From Canna indica (lineage: Eukaryota > Streptophyta > Magnoliopsida > Zingiberales > Cannaceae): a DNA stretch of 64,000 nt. The stretch's first letter is position 1; the number at the start of each line of letters is the position of its first letter. The stretch lies in assembly GCA_034359265.1 (NCBI GenBank), contig CP136890.1, positions 88,189,501 to 88,253,500 of the forward strand, given 5' to 3'. The position numbers and the translations under genes are program-made. The notes under the pieces were generated by a model that did no database searches, was not told where the DNA came from, and saw nothing but the letters and a program-made list of their open reading frames with translations. Below are positions 11,323 through 21,876 of this stretch, piece after piece.

Positions 11323-11656
11323 ATGGGGAGCCCGAAGGTGAAGATAAAGCCCACAGAGGCCGACATCGGTAAAAACTACTCGGATATCCATCTTGGAGTC
11401 AAATATTATCCTCGAGTAGTAGAACCGAAGAAGCTAGGCCGGGGGTTACGACTAGTAATCGTCCTATGGTTCCAGGTCAAAGCTCTGTTAAGCCTAATCC
11501 GCCCTTGCCCCCTGTTAATAAACAAGATTTGGTAAAATCTAAACCTACTCATGATCTTGAGAACGAGTTTTTCCTGTTTCGGTTTTAAAAGGCAATCTAG
11601 AAAAGGCAAGTTTGCTAAGGTTGAAATTTCTAAAAACTTGGCTAAGTTGGATAATA
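11323..11656 (+). pseudogene. LINE 1 ORF1, 5' part
   Basis: ATG 11323 opens a frame beginning MGSPKVKIKPTEADIG after a TC-rich leader. The frame shifts near 11450 and meets further stops before the CACTA insertion at 11660. No DUF4283 or zinc-knuckle region is recognizable here, so much of ORF1 may have been deleted before the CACTA insertion. The product of this ORF in plant LINEs is an RNA-binding protein. Confidence 0.5.
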
Positions 11657-11699
11657 TTACACTACTAGAAATTAGGTCTTACGGTCTTGGATAATTTCT

Positions 11700-11990
11700 A
11701 AAAACTTGGCTATCAGCAACGGCCGCTCAAGCCGTTGCTATTTGCAACGGCGTTCTTACGGTCGCTCGAGCCGTTGCAGGTATTTGTATCTGCAACGGCG
11801 TTCTAACGGATACGCGAGCCGTTGCGAATTATTTTAATTATCAGCAACGGCTTTCTGACGGAAAGGCAAGCCGTTGCTGATATTTTAATTATCAGCAACG
11901 GCGTGCAAATGGACAAGTGAGCCGTTGCTGATGATAACTTATTAGCAACGGCTTTCTAACGGGCGAGTGAGCCGTTGCTGATAAGTTTAT
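11700..11990. repeat. Left subterminal repeats of the CACTA element
   Basis: Multiple copies of cagcaacggc and gccgttgctg occur at roughly 30-40-bp spacing in both orientations. In this family such repeats are the binding sites of the second gene's product. Non-coding. Confidence 0.85.
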
Positions 11991-12262
11991 ATAGGGCACC
12001 AGTCACGCCCGACCATTCTTCCTCCCGCTGCTGCCGCCGTCGCTCCTGCTCTCGCCTCTCGCCGCCGCTGCCGCTGCTGCCGACGCCGACGCCTCCGCCG
12101 CTCCTGCTCTCGCCTCCCCCGCTGCTGCCGACTTGTTCAGGTATGCCTCGCCGGCCGGCCGTCTCTTCCCGTGGCGGCCGGCGGGATCGAATTAATCCGT
12201 CCGAAACCTTATTTCTAGGGTTTCGGCCGGCGGCGGTCGGCCGATGGCCGCCGCCGGACCTT

Positions 12263-12297
12263 GTACAGTGGTCGGACAGTGTGTCCGGCCACTGTAC
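12263..12297. repeat. Hairpin in the GC-rich leader of the CACTA element
   Basis: gtacagtggtcggaca and tgtccggccactgtac form 16-bp arms with one mismatch around a 3-base loop. It lies in GC-rich DNA (11990-12320) in which both strands are open by composition; no protein family is recognizable there. Confidence 0.8.
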
Positions 12298-12458
12298 GCC
12301 GGCACCGGAGTCCACCTGACTCTGGCGCCGGAATTTATAAATTTATATATAATATTTTATTATTTTATAATTGTTAATTAATTGTTTTATAATTGTTAAT
12401 TAATTATTTAGATTAATTGTTTAATTTGTTAGATTAATTATTAGGGTTTAGATTAATT

Positions 12459-12560
12459 TCGGACGCGCGCCGGAATCGTCCACTTCGGACGCGCGCCGGT
12501 ATTGTCCACTTTGGACACGCGCCGGAATCGTCCACTTCGGACGCGCGCCGGAATCGTCCA
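12459..12560. repeat. 26-bp tandem repeat, four copies
   Basis: Four consecutive units of the type ttcggacgcgcgccgg followed by aatcgtccac, with one to three differences per unit. Copies are rich in CpG. The function is unknown; it lies between the leader region and the TNP2 deletion site. Confidence 0.85.
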
Positions 12561-12767
12561 ATATGGACTCGAACGGTCTCGAAACATTTAAAAAATAATC
12601 ATCCATCCGACGAGTTCATATGTTTCATGTACGCATCGACGAGTCGGATATGATTTAGCAAAACCTTAGATCCGTTCAGGGATTGTATATTCGTGTAAAA
12701 GAAGTAGATGATCTTTTATACGATGTACAATTCTTGAATTGTCCCTGATTGGACAATTTGGGAATAT

Positions 12768-12962
12768 AGTTATTTGTACTGCACTTACGTTTTTATTTTA
12801 ACTGTTAACTAATTATTCTAAAGTTCGGCAATATCTCTCTTGTTCTCTGATACGTGCCCAGATGATATGCGTATTCGGAGAACTATAGGGAGATGCTGCC
12901 GAAATTTAGAATAATTAGTTAACAGTTAAAATAAAAACGTAAGTGCAGTTCAAATAACATAA
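12768..12962. repeat. Inverted repeat with about 85-bp arms
   Basis: The left arm (about 12768-12852) includes actgttaactaattattcta, and the right arm (about 12875-12962) includes its complement tagaataattagttaacagt. Sequence outside the core is also complementary (ctgcacttacg / cgtaagtgcag). The arms enclose about 22 bp, so transcription would give a hairpin RNA. It lies immediately before the TNP2 remnant and may mark the deletion event. Confidence 0.8.
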
Positions 12963-12968
12963 ATCCCG

Positions 12969-13038
12969 AATGGAAGAAGATGAAGAAGAGGAAGAAGAGG
13001 AAGAATTCGAAGACTATTATTCAGATGATGAGAAATAA
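12969..13038 (+). pseudogene. TNP2 last codons only
   Basis: The bases encode the acidic tail that ends TNP2 (EEEEFEDYYSDDE then stop), matching 806-878. Everything upstream of the tail is deleted. The intergenic spacer and second gene follow with the same spacing as in copy 1. Confidence 0.8.
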
Positions 13039-13113
13039 TTGTAAAGTATATATTTTATTAAATATATCTCTACTATTTATACAATAATCTGATTATATGT
13101 CTGTTCGACAGAT

Positions 13114-14648
13114 ATGTCTAGTCGTGGTTATCGACGCAGGAGAGCTTCGGAGTCTCCGATCAGTGAGACTCCAGCACTTACTCATGCTGCTGATCCTCCT
13201 GTTGCTGATCCTCATGAGGATAATACTGCCGAGACTAGTACATCCAGACGCACGCGGCCACGTGGGCCGAACAGGTGGCAGCCTCCACTAGCCACAGAGT
13301 CACGTAGATTGATTAGCGTGATTGGGGAGTGGTAATATATCATGAATTATGAATCATTACAAATTCATTATATCATAATATAATATTAAAATTTATTTTT
13401 GTTGTGCAGGTTCGAGCAAGAAGAAGTGCCGAGGAGCATTTCTTCTACTATTCGACGATACATGCACGGGGCATGGCCTACGTGGTCTCACGTGCCTAGC
13501 GAGCACGTCGACATGTTATGGCGCGAGTTTGAGGCACGTATTATTATGTTTTTTACATGCATGATGATATATTAATATTGGTACTGATATTATTATTTTG
13601 CAGGCTCGCTATACATGGGCCGAGGACCAGAGGCCCTTCATTTACGCTGCCTGGGAGGCTATTTCCCAGGCAAGGTACAACGAGCAGCTGGGGCAGGCTC
13701 GGTCCCAGGCGATGGCCCGAGCTGGGACCACTAACATCGCGGAGACTCGGGGATACGACCCCGGTTGGATTACTCCGGATATATGGGACCAGCTCGTGGG
13801 AATATGGTCAACGGATCGATGGCAGGAGGTTTCTCGGAATGCGGCTAGAAATCGCATGTCGGGGGGAGCAACGCGTCACACCGGCGGCTCTGTTGCATTT
13901 GCAGTGCACGCGAACCGTATGGTAAGTATATCTTTTAATTATATATTTTATTTGTTACTATGTGTACTAATTAATGTATTTGTTTTGTAAATGTAGACGA
14001 CGGTGTCGGATGACGGGACTGTCCAGCGACCCTCCCCGATGGCGGTGTTTGAGCGGACTCACCGTCGAGCACATGGGACGGGTGAGTACATCCACAACCG
14101 CGCTGCATACATTATGGTAATTATATATTTGTTTAAATTATTCATTATATATTTATAATTTAAGTTTTATGATAAATATTAAATAAAAAATCAAACTCGA
14201 GTAGGAGACCTACAGCCAGACGGTGGTGCAGCGCGGGGGTACCCCCGAGGACTTTGACGCAGCATCGTGGGTCGAGGCCGCAGGTGGCTGGGACCATGGC
14301 CGCGTATATGGCTTCGCAGATAGTGGTCATGCGCGAGCCGTACTAGGGCCACTTGGGGCATCGACCCCTCTGGTCGCTGGTGAGCGGCCGTCCACCTCTA
14401 GATCCAGTTATGATCATAGTAGCAGAATAAGGACTCTAGAGGACATGATCGCGCGTCAGACTGAGATGATGGAGCGCCAGAGTCAGATGATGGCGGATAT
14501 ACAAGCTATGATACGCAACATGTCAGGTCATCCCGAAGTAGGCATCTCTTCGGCATCATCTAATCCATCGTCCTCGAGTCAGTCCACGCCGGTGTACACT
14601 CAAGCACTCCAGACCCCGCAATATGATCCACACCATCCTCCATCGTGA
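13114..14648 (+). CDS. CACTA second gene, Transposase_24 family, intact (about 407 aa, five exons)
   Basis: Exons 13114-13331, 13410-13533, 13604-13921, 13997-14116 and 14205-14648 sum to 1224 nt and keep one frame from ATG to TGA. They start MSSRGYRRRR, a basic N-terminus. The centre (exons 2-3) is the Ptta/En/Spm Transposase_24 domain with MHGAWPTWSHVPSEHV, WREFE and ARYTWAEDQRPFIYAAWEA. The last exon has TLEDMIARQTEMMERQSQMM, a likely coiled coil for self-association, then a Ser/Pro-rich tail. Introns 1, 3, 4 have GT-AG ends; intron 2 needs a GC donor (gag|gcacgt), and the paralogue at 45608 has GT there. The family product binds subterminal repeats and assists TNP2 in the nucleus. Splicing is inferred from frame continuity and comparison with two other copies. 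Confidence 0.82.
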
Positions 14649-14935
14649 TCGTGAGATTTTTTGTTTGGATATTGAACTTGTTACTGAGATATTGAACTTG
14701 TTTAACTTATTTTGTTTGGATATTGATACTTCAATTTTGCATTTGAATTGTTTTTATACTATCGTGGATAATTATCAATATAAATATAATTGTTTTGATG
14801 TATATCTTGGTGTGTTTGTGATGTGTGAATGAATGTGTGTATCAGGGTATGGGTGTGTGAGTTATGTATCAAATAATGTATCAATGTATCAATGGAAATT
14901 TTCAATTTTCAAATTTTCTATTTCCAGGTACACAT

Positions 14936-15306
14936 CATCAGCAACGGCTTTCCCACGGCCGTCCGTGGGAAAGCAGTTGCTAAAAGTGTATAGAAAGCCG
15001 TTGCTGATGACCTACAGCAACGGCTTAGCGACAGGCTTTTACTAACGGCGTTGCTACGGACTCAGCGGCCGTTGCTATTAATGTTATCAGCAACGGCTCC
15101 GGGTCTGTGGCAAAACCGTTGCTGATAATATTTTTAGCGACGACCCGAGCGACCGTTGCTGATAATGTTTTGAGCGACGGCCCGAGCGGCCGTTGCTGAT
15201 CCGTCGCTAAGTTATCAGCAATGCGACTTTCTGTCACGACTCTATTGCAACGGCGCGGCCGTTGCTGATGCTCTTCAGCAACGGCATCAGCCGTTGCTGA
15301 TGCCCA
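14936..15306. repeat. Right subterminal repeats of the CACTA element
   Basis: Repeated cagcaacggc/gccgttgctg units in both orientations end next to the terminal repeat. Short reading frames over the region are composed of the repeats. 14649-14935 is AT-rich 3' flank of the second gene. Confidence 0.85.
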
Positions 15307-15323
15307 TTTTTCTAGTAGTGTTA

Positions 15324-15556
15324 TGCAAACTAAAAAGAAGAAGAAAATTAGGAAGGACAATAGTCATTTAAAATCTGAATTGGATTTGCTGGTGAATTCT
15401 ATTCTAGTTAAATTTGCTATGTCTTCTCCTAAGGAGAATTTTAATAGTAATTTTCTTATTGACTTTGGGGTAGATATTAATCATGCTCAAATTCATCATG
15501 TAGCTAGTAAATTAGGTAAGGATTTCAATCATATTAACGACAATGAAAATACTTAA
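15324..15556 (+). pseudogene. LINE 1 ORF1, 3' tail
   Basis: After the CACTA element the LINE continues with a Lys-rich start (QTKKKKKIRK) and a frame that ends at 15556, 14 bp past the start of ORF2 (15543). The overlap of ORF1 and ORF2 is a usual LINE arrangement. No domain is identified in this tail. Confidence 0.6.
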
Positions 15557-16250
15557 CTGGAATTGTAGGGGTTTAAGAAGGAGACATGTTAAGGATTTTA
15601 TTAGATCTCAGATTAGATCAGGGAATATTAGCTGTCTATTCTTGCAAGAAACTCATCTTCATAATAATCTGGCTCTAGATTTTGTTTCTTCCCTTGGTTG
15701 TAATTGGCATGGTTCTGATGTGAGTTCGATTAGGGCTTCTGGGGGCTTATTGTTTGTCTGGAAGTCTCCTTCTATTAATGCTCATGTAGTTTCTAGATCT
15801 AAGAATTTGTTGAATGTTGTTATCCAATGTGGTAATGATAAGCATTGGCTTTTTTCGAGTCTTTATGTTGATACTAACCATGTAAATAGGAATTCTTTCT
15901 GGAATTGTCTTAGCCAGCTTGACTTTGAAAATATTCCTTGGCTTCTTGTTGGTGATTTTAATTGCATTGTTAATGCTTCTGACAAATGTGGTGGCTCTCC
16001 CTTTAATGAGAATAATAACATCATTTGCCTTAAAAAGTGTATTAGTGATTGTGATTTTACTGAGCTAGGTTTTATTGATTCAAAGTATACCTAATGTAAT
16101 AATAGAAAAAATGGCAAAATGATATTAGCTAGACTAGATAGGGCATTTGCTAATTCTCTATGGTTGGATGCATTTAATAATTCTTCTGTGATTCATCTTA
16201 ATAGATCTGTGTCGAATCATTCTCCTGTCTGCTTAAATATATATTGTTAA
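15543..16250 (+). pseudogene. LINE 1 ORF2, apurinic endonuclease domain
   Basis: ATG 15543 begins MKILNWNCRGLRRRH, the standard first motif of the LINE exonuclease-endonuclease-phosphatase domain. LFLQETHL and LLVGDFNCI follow, then an in-frame stop at about 16092-16094 in ELGFIDSKYT*. The rest of the domain (ARLDRAF-like ARLDRAFAN, then SNHSPV) continues to about 16225 before a further break. The enzyme nicks target DNA to prime reverse transcription. Confidence 0.85.
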
Positions 16251-16261
16251 TTCTGATTTTA

Positions 16262-18250
16262 AAGGTTCTTTCAAATTTCGTTTTCAAAATTTTTGGACCC
16301 AATATCCTCACGTGGCTGAAATCATTGAGGATAATTGGAATATGAATAATGACTCTATTTCTTCTCTGGTTTATATTCCTAAGGCTTTAGCTATGCTTAG
16401 GAAAAAGATATCCTTTTGGAATAAGTTTTATCTTGATGATATTGAATTTAGTTTAAGTAAGATGAATTTGAATCGTCTATATAATAAGGCCAAAGCCCTT
16501 AGAAGGCAAATAAACTTGAAGTGGTGGGCCATGTCCAAAGAGAGATGGTTTAAAGATGGTGATGTTAATACTAAATTTTATCATAAAATTGTTATAAAAA
16601 TAAGAGGAAAAACTGGATTTCTTTTATCAATGTTAATGATACTCGTGTTGCTGATTACTATGAGCATTTATGGTCCTATTCTGATAATAGCTTTATTAAT
16701 TACATTTTCATTCCTCCTATGAATAAAATTAACTTTGAGAACCATGCTGAATTAGTTAAGCCTTTCTTGCTTGAGAAAATTACAAATGTTGTGAAGTCTT
16801 GGGCCTTGGCAAAAGCCTTGGCCCAGATGATTATACTGGTGAATTTTATAGAACATATTAGAACATTGTGTCTAATTCTTTTAAGCATGCTTTCTCTGAA
16901 TTTCATGATGACTCTGGTTTACCAAATGGTTGGAACAATACTAATCTTATTTTTATTCCAAAAAATGAGTCTCCGATTTCTATTAAAGACTATAGGCCGA
17001 TTTCATTATGTAATGTTAACTATAGGATCCTTTCTAAGGTTTTGGGAAATAGAATGAAGTCATTTTTAAATGATATTATTTATGTTAATCAAACTGCTTT
17101 TATAAGTAATAGATCTATTCATGATAATATCATTGTAGCTCAAGAAATTCTTCATTCTTTCTATAATTCCAAAGGCAAAAATCCTTATATTGTGATGAAA
17201 TTAGACCTTGAAAAGACTTATGATAAAATTTGTTGGAGTTCTATTTTTGGTATGCTTAGTCATCTGAATTTTCCTGATTTGTTTATAAACTGGATAACAT
17301 GTTGTATTAGCTTTGCTTCCTTTCAATGTTGTTTGAATAATTGTAACTCTAAAACCTTTCATGGCTAATGTGGTATTAGGCAAGGGGATCCTATAAACCC
17401 TTACCTTTACATTGTTGTCAGTAACCTTCTCTCTTCTCTTTTAAATGAAGCTATGTTAGATGGTAGAATTTCTCCAATTGTCATTAAGAATTCTTTTAAA
17501 ATCTATCATTTAATGTATGATAATGACATAATGTTATTCTTTAGAGCAAATGATAAGTCTATTATGAATGTTAAAAAGATATTTGACAATTATGGTAGAG
17601 TTACAAATCAAGTGATTAATGTGAATAAATCTGATATTTACTTCCCTAGAATTGTTGATTCTGATGTTAAGCACAAGATTGAGAAGGAATTTAGAAGGAA
17701 GACTGGTTCCTTTCCTATGAAATACCTAGGTGTTCATATTTCCCCTAGGTATAAGATCAAGGACTATAATTATATTATTGACAAGGTTTTAAGTAGACTC
17801 AATAATTGAACTAGAGGTAATATTTCTCAGGCTAGTCGAGTTGTCTTGATTAATTCTGTTTTGAATTTTGTTCCTTTACATACTCTTTGTGTTACTTGAT
17901 TGCCTGAGAAAATTTTGAACAAAATTGCTACTGTAATTAGGAATTTTTTGTGGTCTTCTAAAGAAGACAATAAAAGTCTGCATTTAATTTCTTGGGAGAA
18001 AGTAATTAAGCCAAAAAAACTAGGGAGGCCTTGGTATTAAAAATCTTAGGGTAATGAGTTCTGCTTTGAATGCTAAAAGAGTTGAGCAGCTTTGCCATAA
18101 TTCTGAATCAATCTTTACTAGTGTTGTGAAAGCTAAATATGGTTTTGATTCTCTTTGGAGTTTGAAGCATCATGTTAGTTGTAGTAATGCTTGGAATCTT
18201 AATTTGTTCGGCCATTAATGTTCTTCGATTTGGTTTTAAAAAATTATTGG
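16262..18250 (+). pseudogene. LINE 1 ORF2, reverse transcriptase domain
   Basis: Readable pieces in several frames are FRFQNFWTQYP, KERWFKDGDVNTKFYH, DYRPISLCNVNYRILSKVL, FISNRSIHDNIIVAQE and YIVMKLDLEKTYDKICW, all standard plant LINE RT motifs. The catalytic YADD box is changed to YDND (HLMYDNDIMLF, near 17515). Frameshifts near 16600 and 16850 and stops at 17366-17368 and 17807-17809 confirm inactivity. Confidence 0.85.
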
Positions 18251-18257
18251 GAATGGT

Positions 18258-19557
18258 ATGAATACTCTTGTTTTATTTGATTATTGGTTGTTTGATGTTC
18301 CTTTATATCTCAAACCATCCTTAATTAACATGTATGTGCTTGATCTGAATTGCTTTGTTGACTGCTTGATTGAGAACAACTCTTGGAATTTCGAATTTTT
18401 GAATGAATGTTTTGGTAAAAGTTTGGTGGAGGTTATTTTCGGCTTGACCCTTCCTGATCAGCCTTATGAGGATAAATGGGTTTGGTGGCCAGATAACCAT
18501 GAGATTATTAGCTCTAAATCAGCCTATTCTTTTATTTTATTTTTTATTTTTATTTTTATTTTATTTTATTTTATTTTCAAAAATCGGAATCCCAACCTTC
18601 TTAGCCTTCCGCAGTGGAATGAATTATGGAAGTGTCGGGTTGTGCCTCGAGTTAAAATTTTTGCTTGGAAAGCTTTACATAATAAGCTTCCCACCGCTGA
18701 TAGACTTTTTAGATTTGGGATGGTCAATTCCCATTGTTGTGCCCTTTACGACAGCCATCAAGAATCCATATCTCATGTATTCTTTGATTGTGAGATAGCT
18801 AGGGCCCTATGGGAATTGATTGACGGGCGGTTTGTCGGCATTAAATCGGTTTTGAGTAATCTAAGATTTAGCACTGTGCCGAGTACGGGAACCATTAAGT
18901 TCCATTCTGCTGCTCTGGCGGTATGTCTAAATTCCTTGTATTCTCTTTGGTTGGCTAGGAATATGACTGTTTTTAGTAATATTAATTCATGTATCGATCG
19001 TTTGCTTGCTAGCACCCTGGCTCTGACGGTTCATTATGCAGATATCCCTACATCCGAGGGTTAAAAAAAATTCTCGATCAGGATAAGTCAAATTGGAAAT
19101 TACCTCCACTTGGATGGATTAAATTTAATACTAATGGAGCTAGTTGTTCTACATCAAATGCTGCATCTTTTGCCTTCATTGGCAGGAATTACCTTGGTTC
19201 ATGTTTAGTAGCAATAGGTTTTTTTCATTGCAATAATTCTGTTCTTACGAATAAAGCGTTAGCTATTAAGCATGCTTTATCTTATGCGATTAATTGTAAC
19301 TTAGATAACATCATTATTGAAAGCGACTCAAGCATTGTTATTGATTCCATCAATGGGAAAATGAAGTGTTATTGGTATATCCAACATTTGATTTCTGATA
19401 TTAAGTACTCTGCAGGAAAATTTGCAAATATCGAGTTCAAGTTTATTAATCGGGATATCAATAAAGCCGCAGATTAGCTTGCCAAGAACGGAAAGCTCAT
19501 GGAGCAAAACTTCATCTGGAATAAAGATTGGCCCCCTGATCTCATCAGGCTGATGTA
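18258..19557 (+). pseudogene. LINE 1 ORF2, zf-RVT and RNase H region
   Basis: 18258-19064 is open and includes the zf-RVT module: WKCRVVPRVKIFAWKALHNKLPT, then HVFFDCEIARALW. A TTTTA-type microsatellite (about 18533-18585) has been expanded inside the frame. From 19086 an RNase H domain follows: GWIKFNTNGA, with KALAIKHALSY and IIIESDSS, ending at 19557 and broken by TAG in AAD*LAKN (about 19476-19478). RNase H removes the RNA template during integration. Confidence 0.8.
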
Positions 19558-19636
19558 ATTTTTAGTTTCTTTGAACTCTTTGTCATTGTAAAAGAAAAAA
19601 TAGTATAAATTCTCAACTTGGTTGTATAATAAAAAA

Positions 19637-20139
19637 GGGTTAATTAATGAATATATCATGACTTTTGCCGAAATTCCCAAATCTATCACAACTTTTTATT
19701 TGTTTCAAATGTAGGCTTCAACTCTCGATTCGTTTCAATTGTATCACACCGTCAGATTCGGGTTAAGTTTTTCGTTAAACTGCTAACCTGACATCGATGA
19801 CGTGCCAACCTAAGTCCAGTCAATTGTTAATTTAATATAAAAAATAGGTAAGCTGACGTGTATTAGTAAATACAGTGCTTTGGTTACATATTAAATTACT
19901 GTACTTAGTAATACACATCATCTTACCTATTTATTATATATTAAATTAATGGCTGACTGAACTTAGATCGACACGTCATCGATGCCAGGTCAGCAGTTTA
20001 ATGGAAAACTTAACTCGAGTTTGACGGTGTGATACAATTGAAACGAATCGAGAGTTGAAGCATGCATTTGAAACAAATGAAAAGTTGTGATAGATTTGGG
20101 AATTTCGGTAAAAGTCATGATATATTCATTAATTAACCC
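19637..20139. mobile_element. Foldback MITE, complete
   Basis: Left and right arms of about 240 bp (starting gggttaattaatgaatatat) are complementary over almost their whole length around a short centre with gctttggttacatatt. It abuts the A-rich end of LINE 1. Target duplication cannot be defined because both flanks are A-runs. A copy lacking the left arm is at 2795-3063. Confidence 0.85.
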
Positions 20140-20194
20140 AAAAAAAAACTAAATCTACTAATTTCAATTAATTAGCTTTTTTCCTACCTCATGA

Positions 20195-20411
20195 TCATTC
20201 TGAAGAAATAGATGATAATGAGATTTTAAAATGGTGGAGTAAACAAAAAAAAAATCATATTATTTCCATCATGGCACGTGATATAATAACTGTTACTGTG
20301 TCTACAGTAGCTTCCGAGTCTTATTTTAGTGTAGGAAATATAATTATCGACGAAAGAAGGAGCCGAATGAGTGCAGAAATGGTTGAAATGTGCATTTGCT
20401 TAAAAGACTGA
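20195..20411 (+). pseudogene. hAT transposase C-terminal fragment, second copy
   Basis: Same hATC fragment as 3105-3332, again with TGA in place of the expected Trp after KD (20409-20411) and with the A-run frameshift near 20250. Confidence 0.75.
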
Positions 20412-20929
20412 TTGGATGCTGAAGATAGATTATAAGATAAGAGAGGACACGACACTTCATCATCGGGAGAGGAGGAAGCTCAAACAAACGAAGCTGGTGC
20501 TGCTGGTCCAAATACAAATCATCGGGGACTACGGGTGATTAAAAATGTAAAAAGAACTACGTAGACCTCATCCTTCTATAGTTTAATCATTAGGGAGTAT
20601 AAGTTTAACTATAGAAGGTATGTAGGCAATCTTTTAAGGTGCGATCTATTATAATATTAAAAAAAATTATTTTATCATTTCATGAATATTTTGTATTATA
20701 GATAAATAAAAATTTAATTATAATTTGATTTTTTTTAAAATCTTTTTATTAATTTGTACTGCTTTACATATAAAAAATATGTTAAAAAATAGATAATAAA
20801 ATTTAGTACAATGGTTAAGTTATCTCAACTAAAACTAGAGGTCTAAGTTTGACACTCATCCTTAGCCATTAATTTTCAAAATTAAATTTTAAACCTTTAA
20901 AAATTTAAATTTAAAAATTTAAATATTTG

Positions 20930-21073
20930 GGCCGGTCCGAGACCGGCCCGAGCCCGAATGGGCGAGCTAAGGCAGGGGCTGGGTCTGCCCGCTGTGTGGT
21001 CGGGTCGTGCTAGGCATGGCCCGGAGGTGGCCGGGCCTGGGCCGACCGAGGCACGGCCCATTGCCACCTCTAG
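20930..21073. mobile_element. hAT terminal region, second copy
   Basis: GC-rich tract ending cccattgccacctctag as at 3841-3985. The following spacer 21074-21424 is the counterpart of 3986-4330. Confidence 0.6.
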
Positions 21074-21424
21074 GTGGAGCAAGCTCTATAACTAAAGACA
21101 AATCCGGAGCTTAATTTCTTGCAATCAACCTCACCTCAAAATATTTAATATTATTACTTCTTTTGAAAAATAAGAACTACCTTGAATTTTATAATCAATT
21201 CTTCAGATTTATTTAAAATTAAAATACTAATTAAAATATCACACCTTTATCTATTTTATATTCATTTTTAGAGCTTATATTAATTCCAAGCCCATTCATG
21301 AATACAAACAAAACAATCTATTATGAAGAAGGGAAACTAGTGTAAGGCCAAGGGGCACCGGCCCCTAAAATGTTTTCTAATCTCGCGAGGTAATTTATAA
21401 TTTTAAATTTTTAATATAAGAAGA

Positions 21425-21797
21425 AGGGAAAAAGATCAAATTTGCCCTTGAAGTATTGAAAAAATTGCAAATTTGCCCCTAAACTATATTTTTTTACCAA
21501 AATTACCATTACGTTATATAATTGGATCATTTTTGTCTTTCTCGTTAACGGAAATCCACGACAGCAAACGGAATCCCACGTGGCAAGTGCAGCTCGGCCA
21601 CATAAGATGCCACGATAGAAAATGACACATGATAATTATGTACTGACAAGGATAATTTTGACCCAAAACATATTTAAAGGGGCAAATCTAAATATTTTTC
21701 AATACTTTAGGGGCAAACTTGCACCATTTTCAATACTTCATGGACAAATTTACACATTTTTCAATACCTTAGAGGTAATCTTTGCCCGTTTCCCTTG
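21425..21797. mobile_element. MITE, copy 3
   Basis: Counterpart of 4330-4712 in the duplicated block, with the same orientation and inverted-repeat ends. Confidence 0.65.
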
Positions 21798-21876
21798 AAT
21801 AAAATGTATATGGTGCTCAAACAACGTGTTTTATTTTCATTGCACGATTTCTGTAAGTTTGGTTTCAATTCTATCC

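Larger units (their letters stand above)
11660..15320 (+). mobile_element. Complete CACTA element with intact second gene but no TNP2
   Basis: Terminal repeats cactactagaaa (11660) and tttctagtagtg (to 15320) are flanked on both sides by TTA, the 3-bp target duplication expected for CACTA transposition. Both ends carry subterminal repeats of cagcaacggc/gccgttgctg. The inside holds a GC-rich leader region, a tandem repeat, a large inverted repeat, the last about 23 codons of TNP2, and a five-exon Transposase_24 gene. TNP2 is lost by internal deletion, so the element could move only if TNP2 is supplied elsewhere. It is inserted in LINE 1. Confidence 0.92.
11090..19636 (+). mobile_element. LINE 1 (non-LTR retrotransposon), split by a CACTA element
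   Basis: This is a full-length-looking but dead plant LINE. A CT-rich leader and a start of ORF1 (11323) are followed by ORF1 tail, endonuclease, reverse transcriptase, zf-RVT and RNase H, and a 3' end rich in A (aataaaaaa) that abuts the MITE at 19637. It is interrupted at TTA (11657-11659 and 15321-15323) by the CACTA element. The 5' boundary is approximate and no target duplication was found. Confidence 0.8.

Noticed and set aside
11956..12319. Overlapping 114- and 119-aa frames on both strands
   Set aside because: They arise from GC-rich triplet-like sequence (gccgcc) in the CACTA leader; no family is recognizable on either strand.
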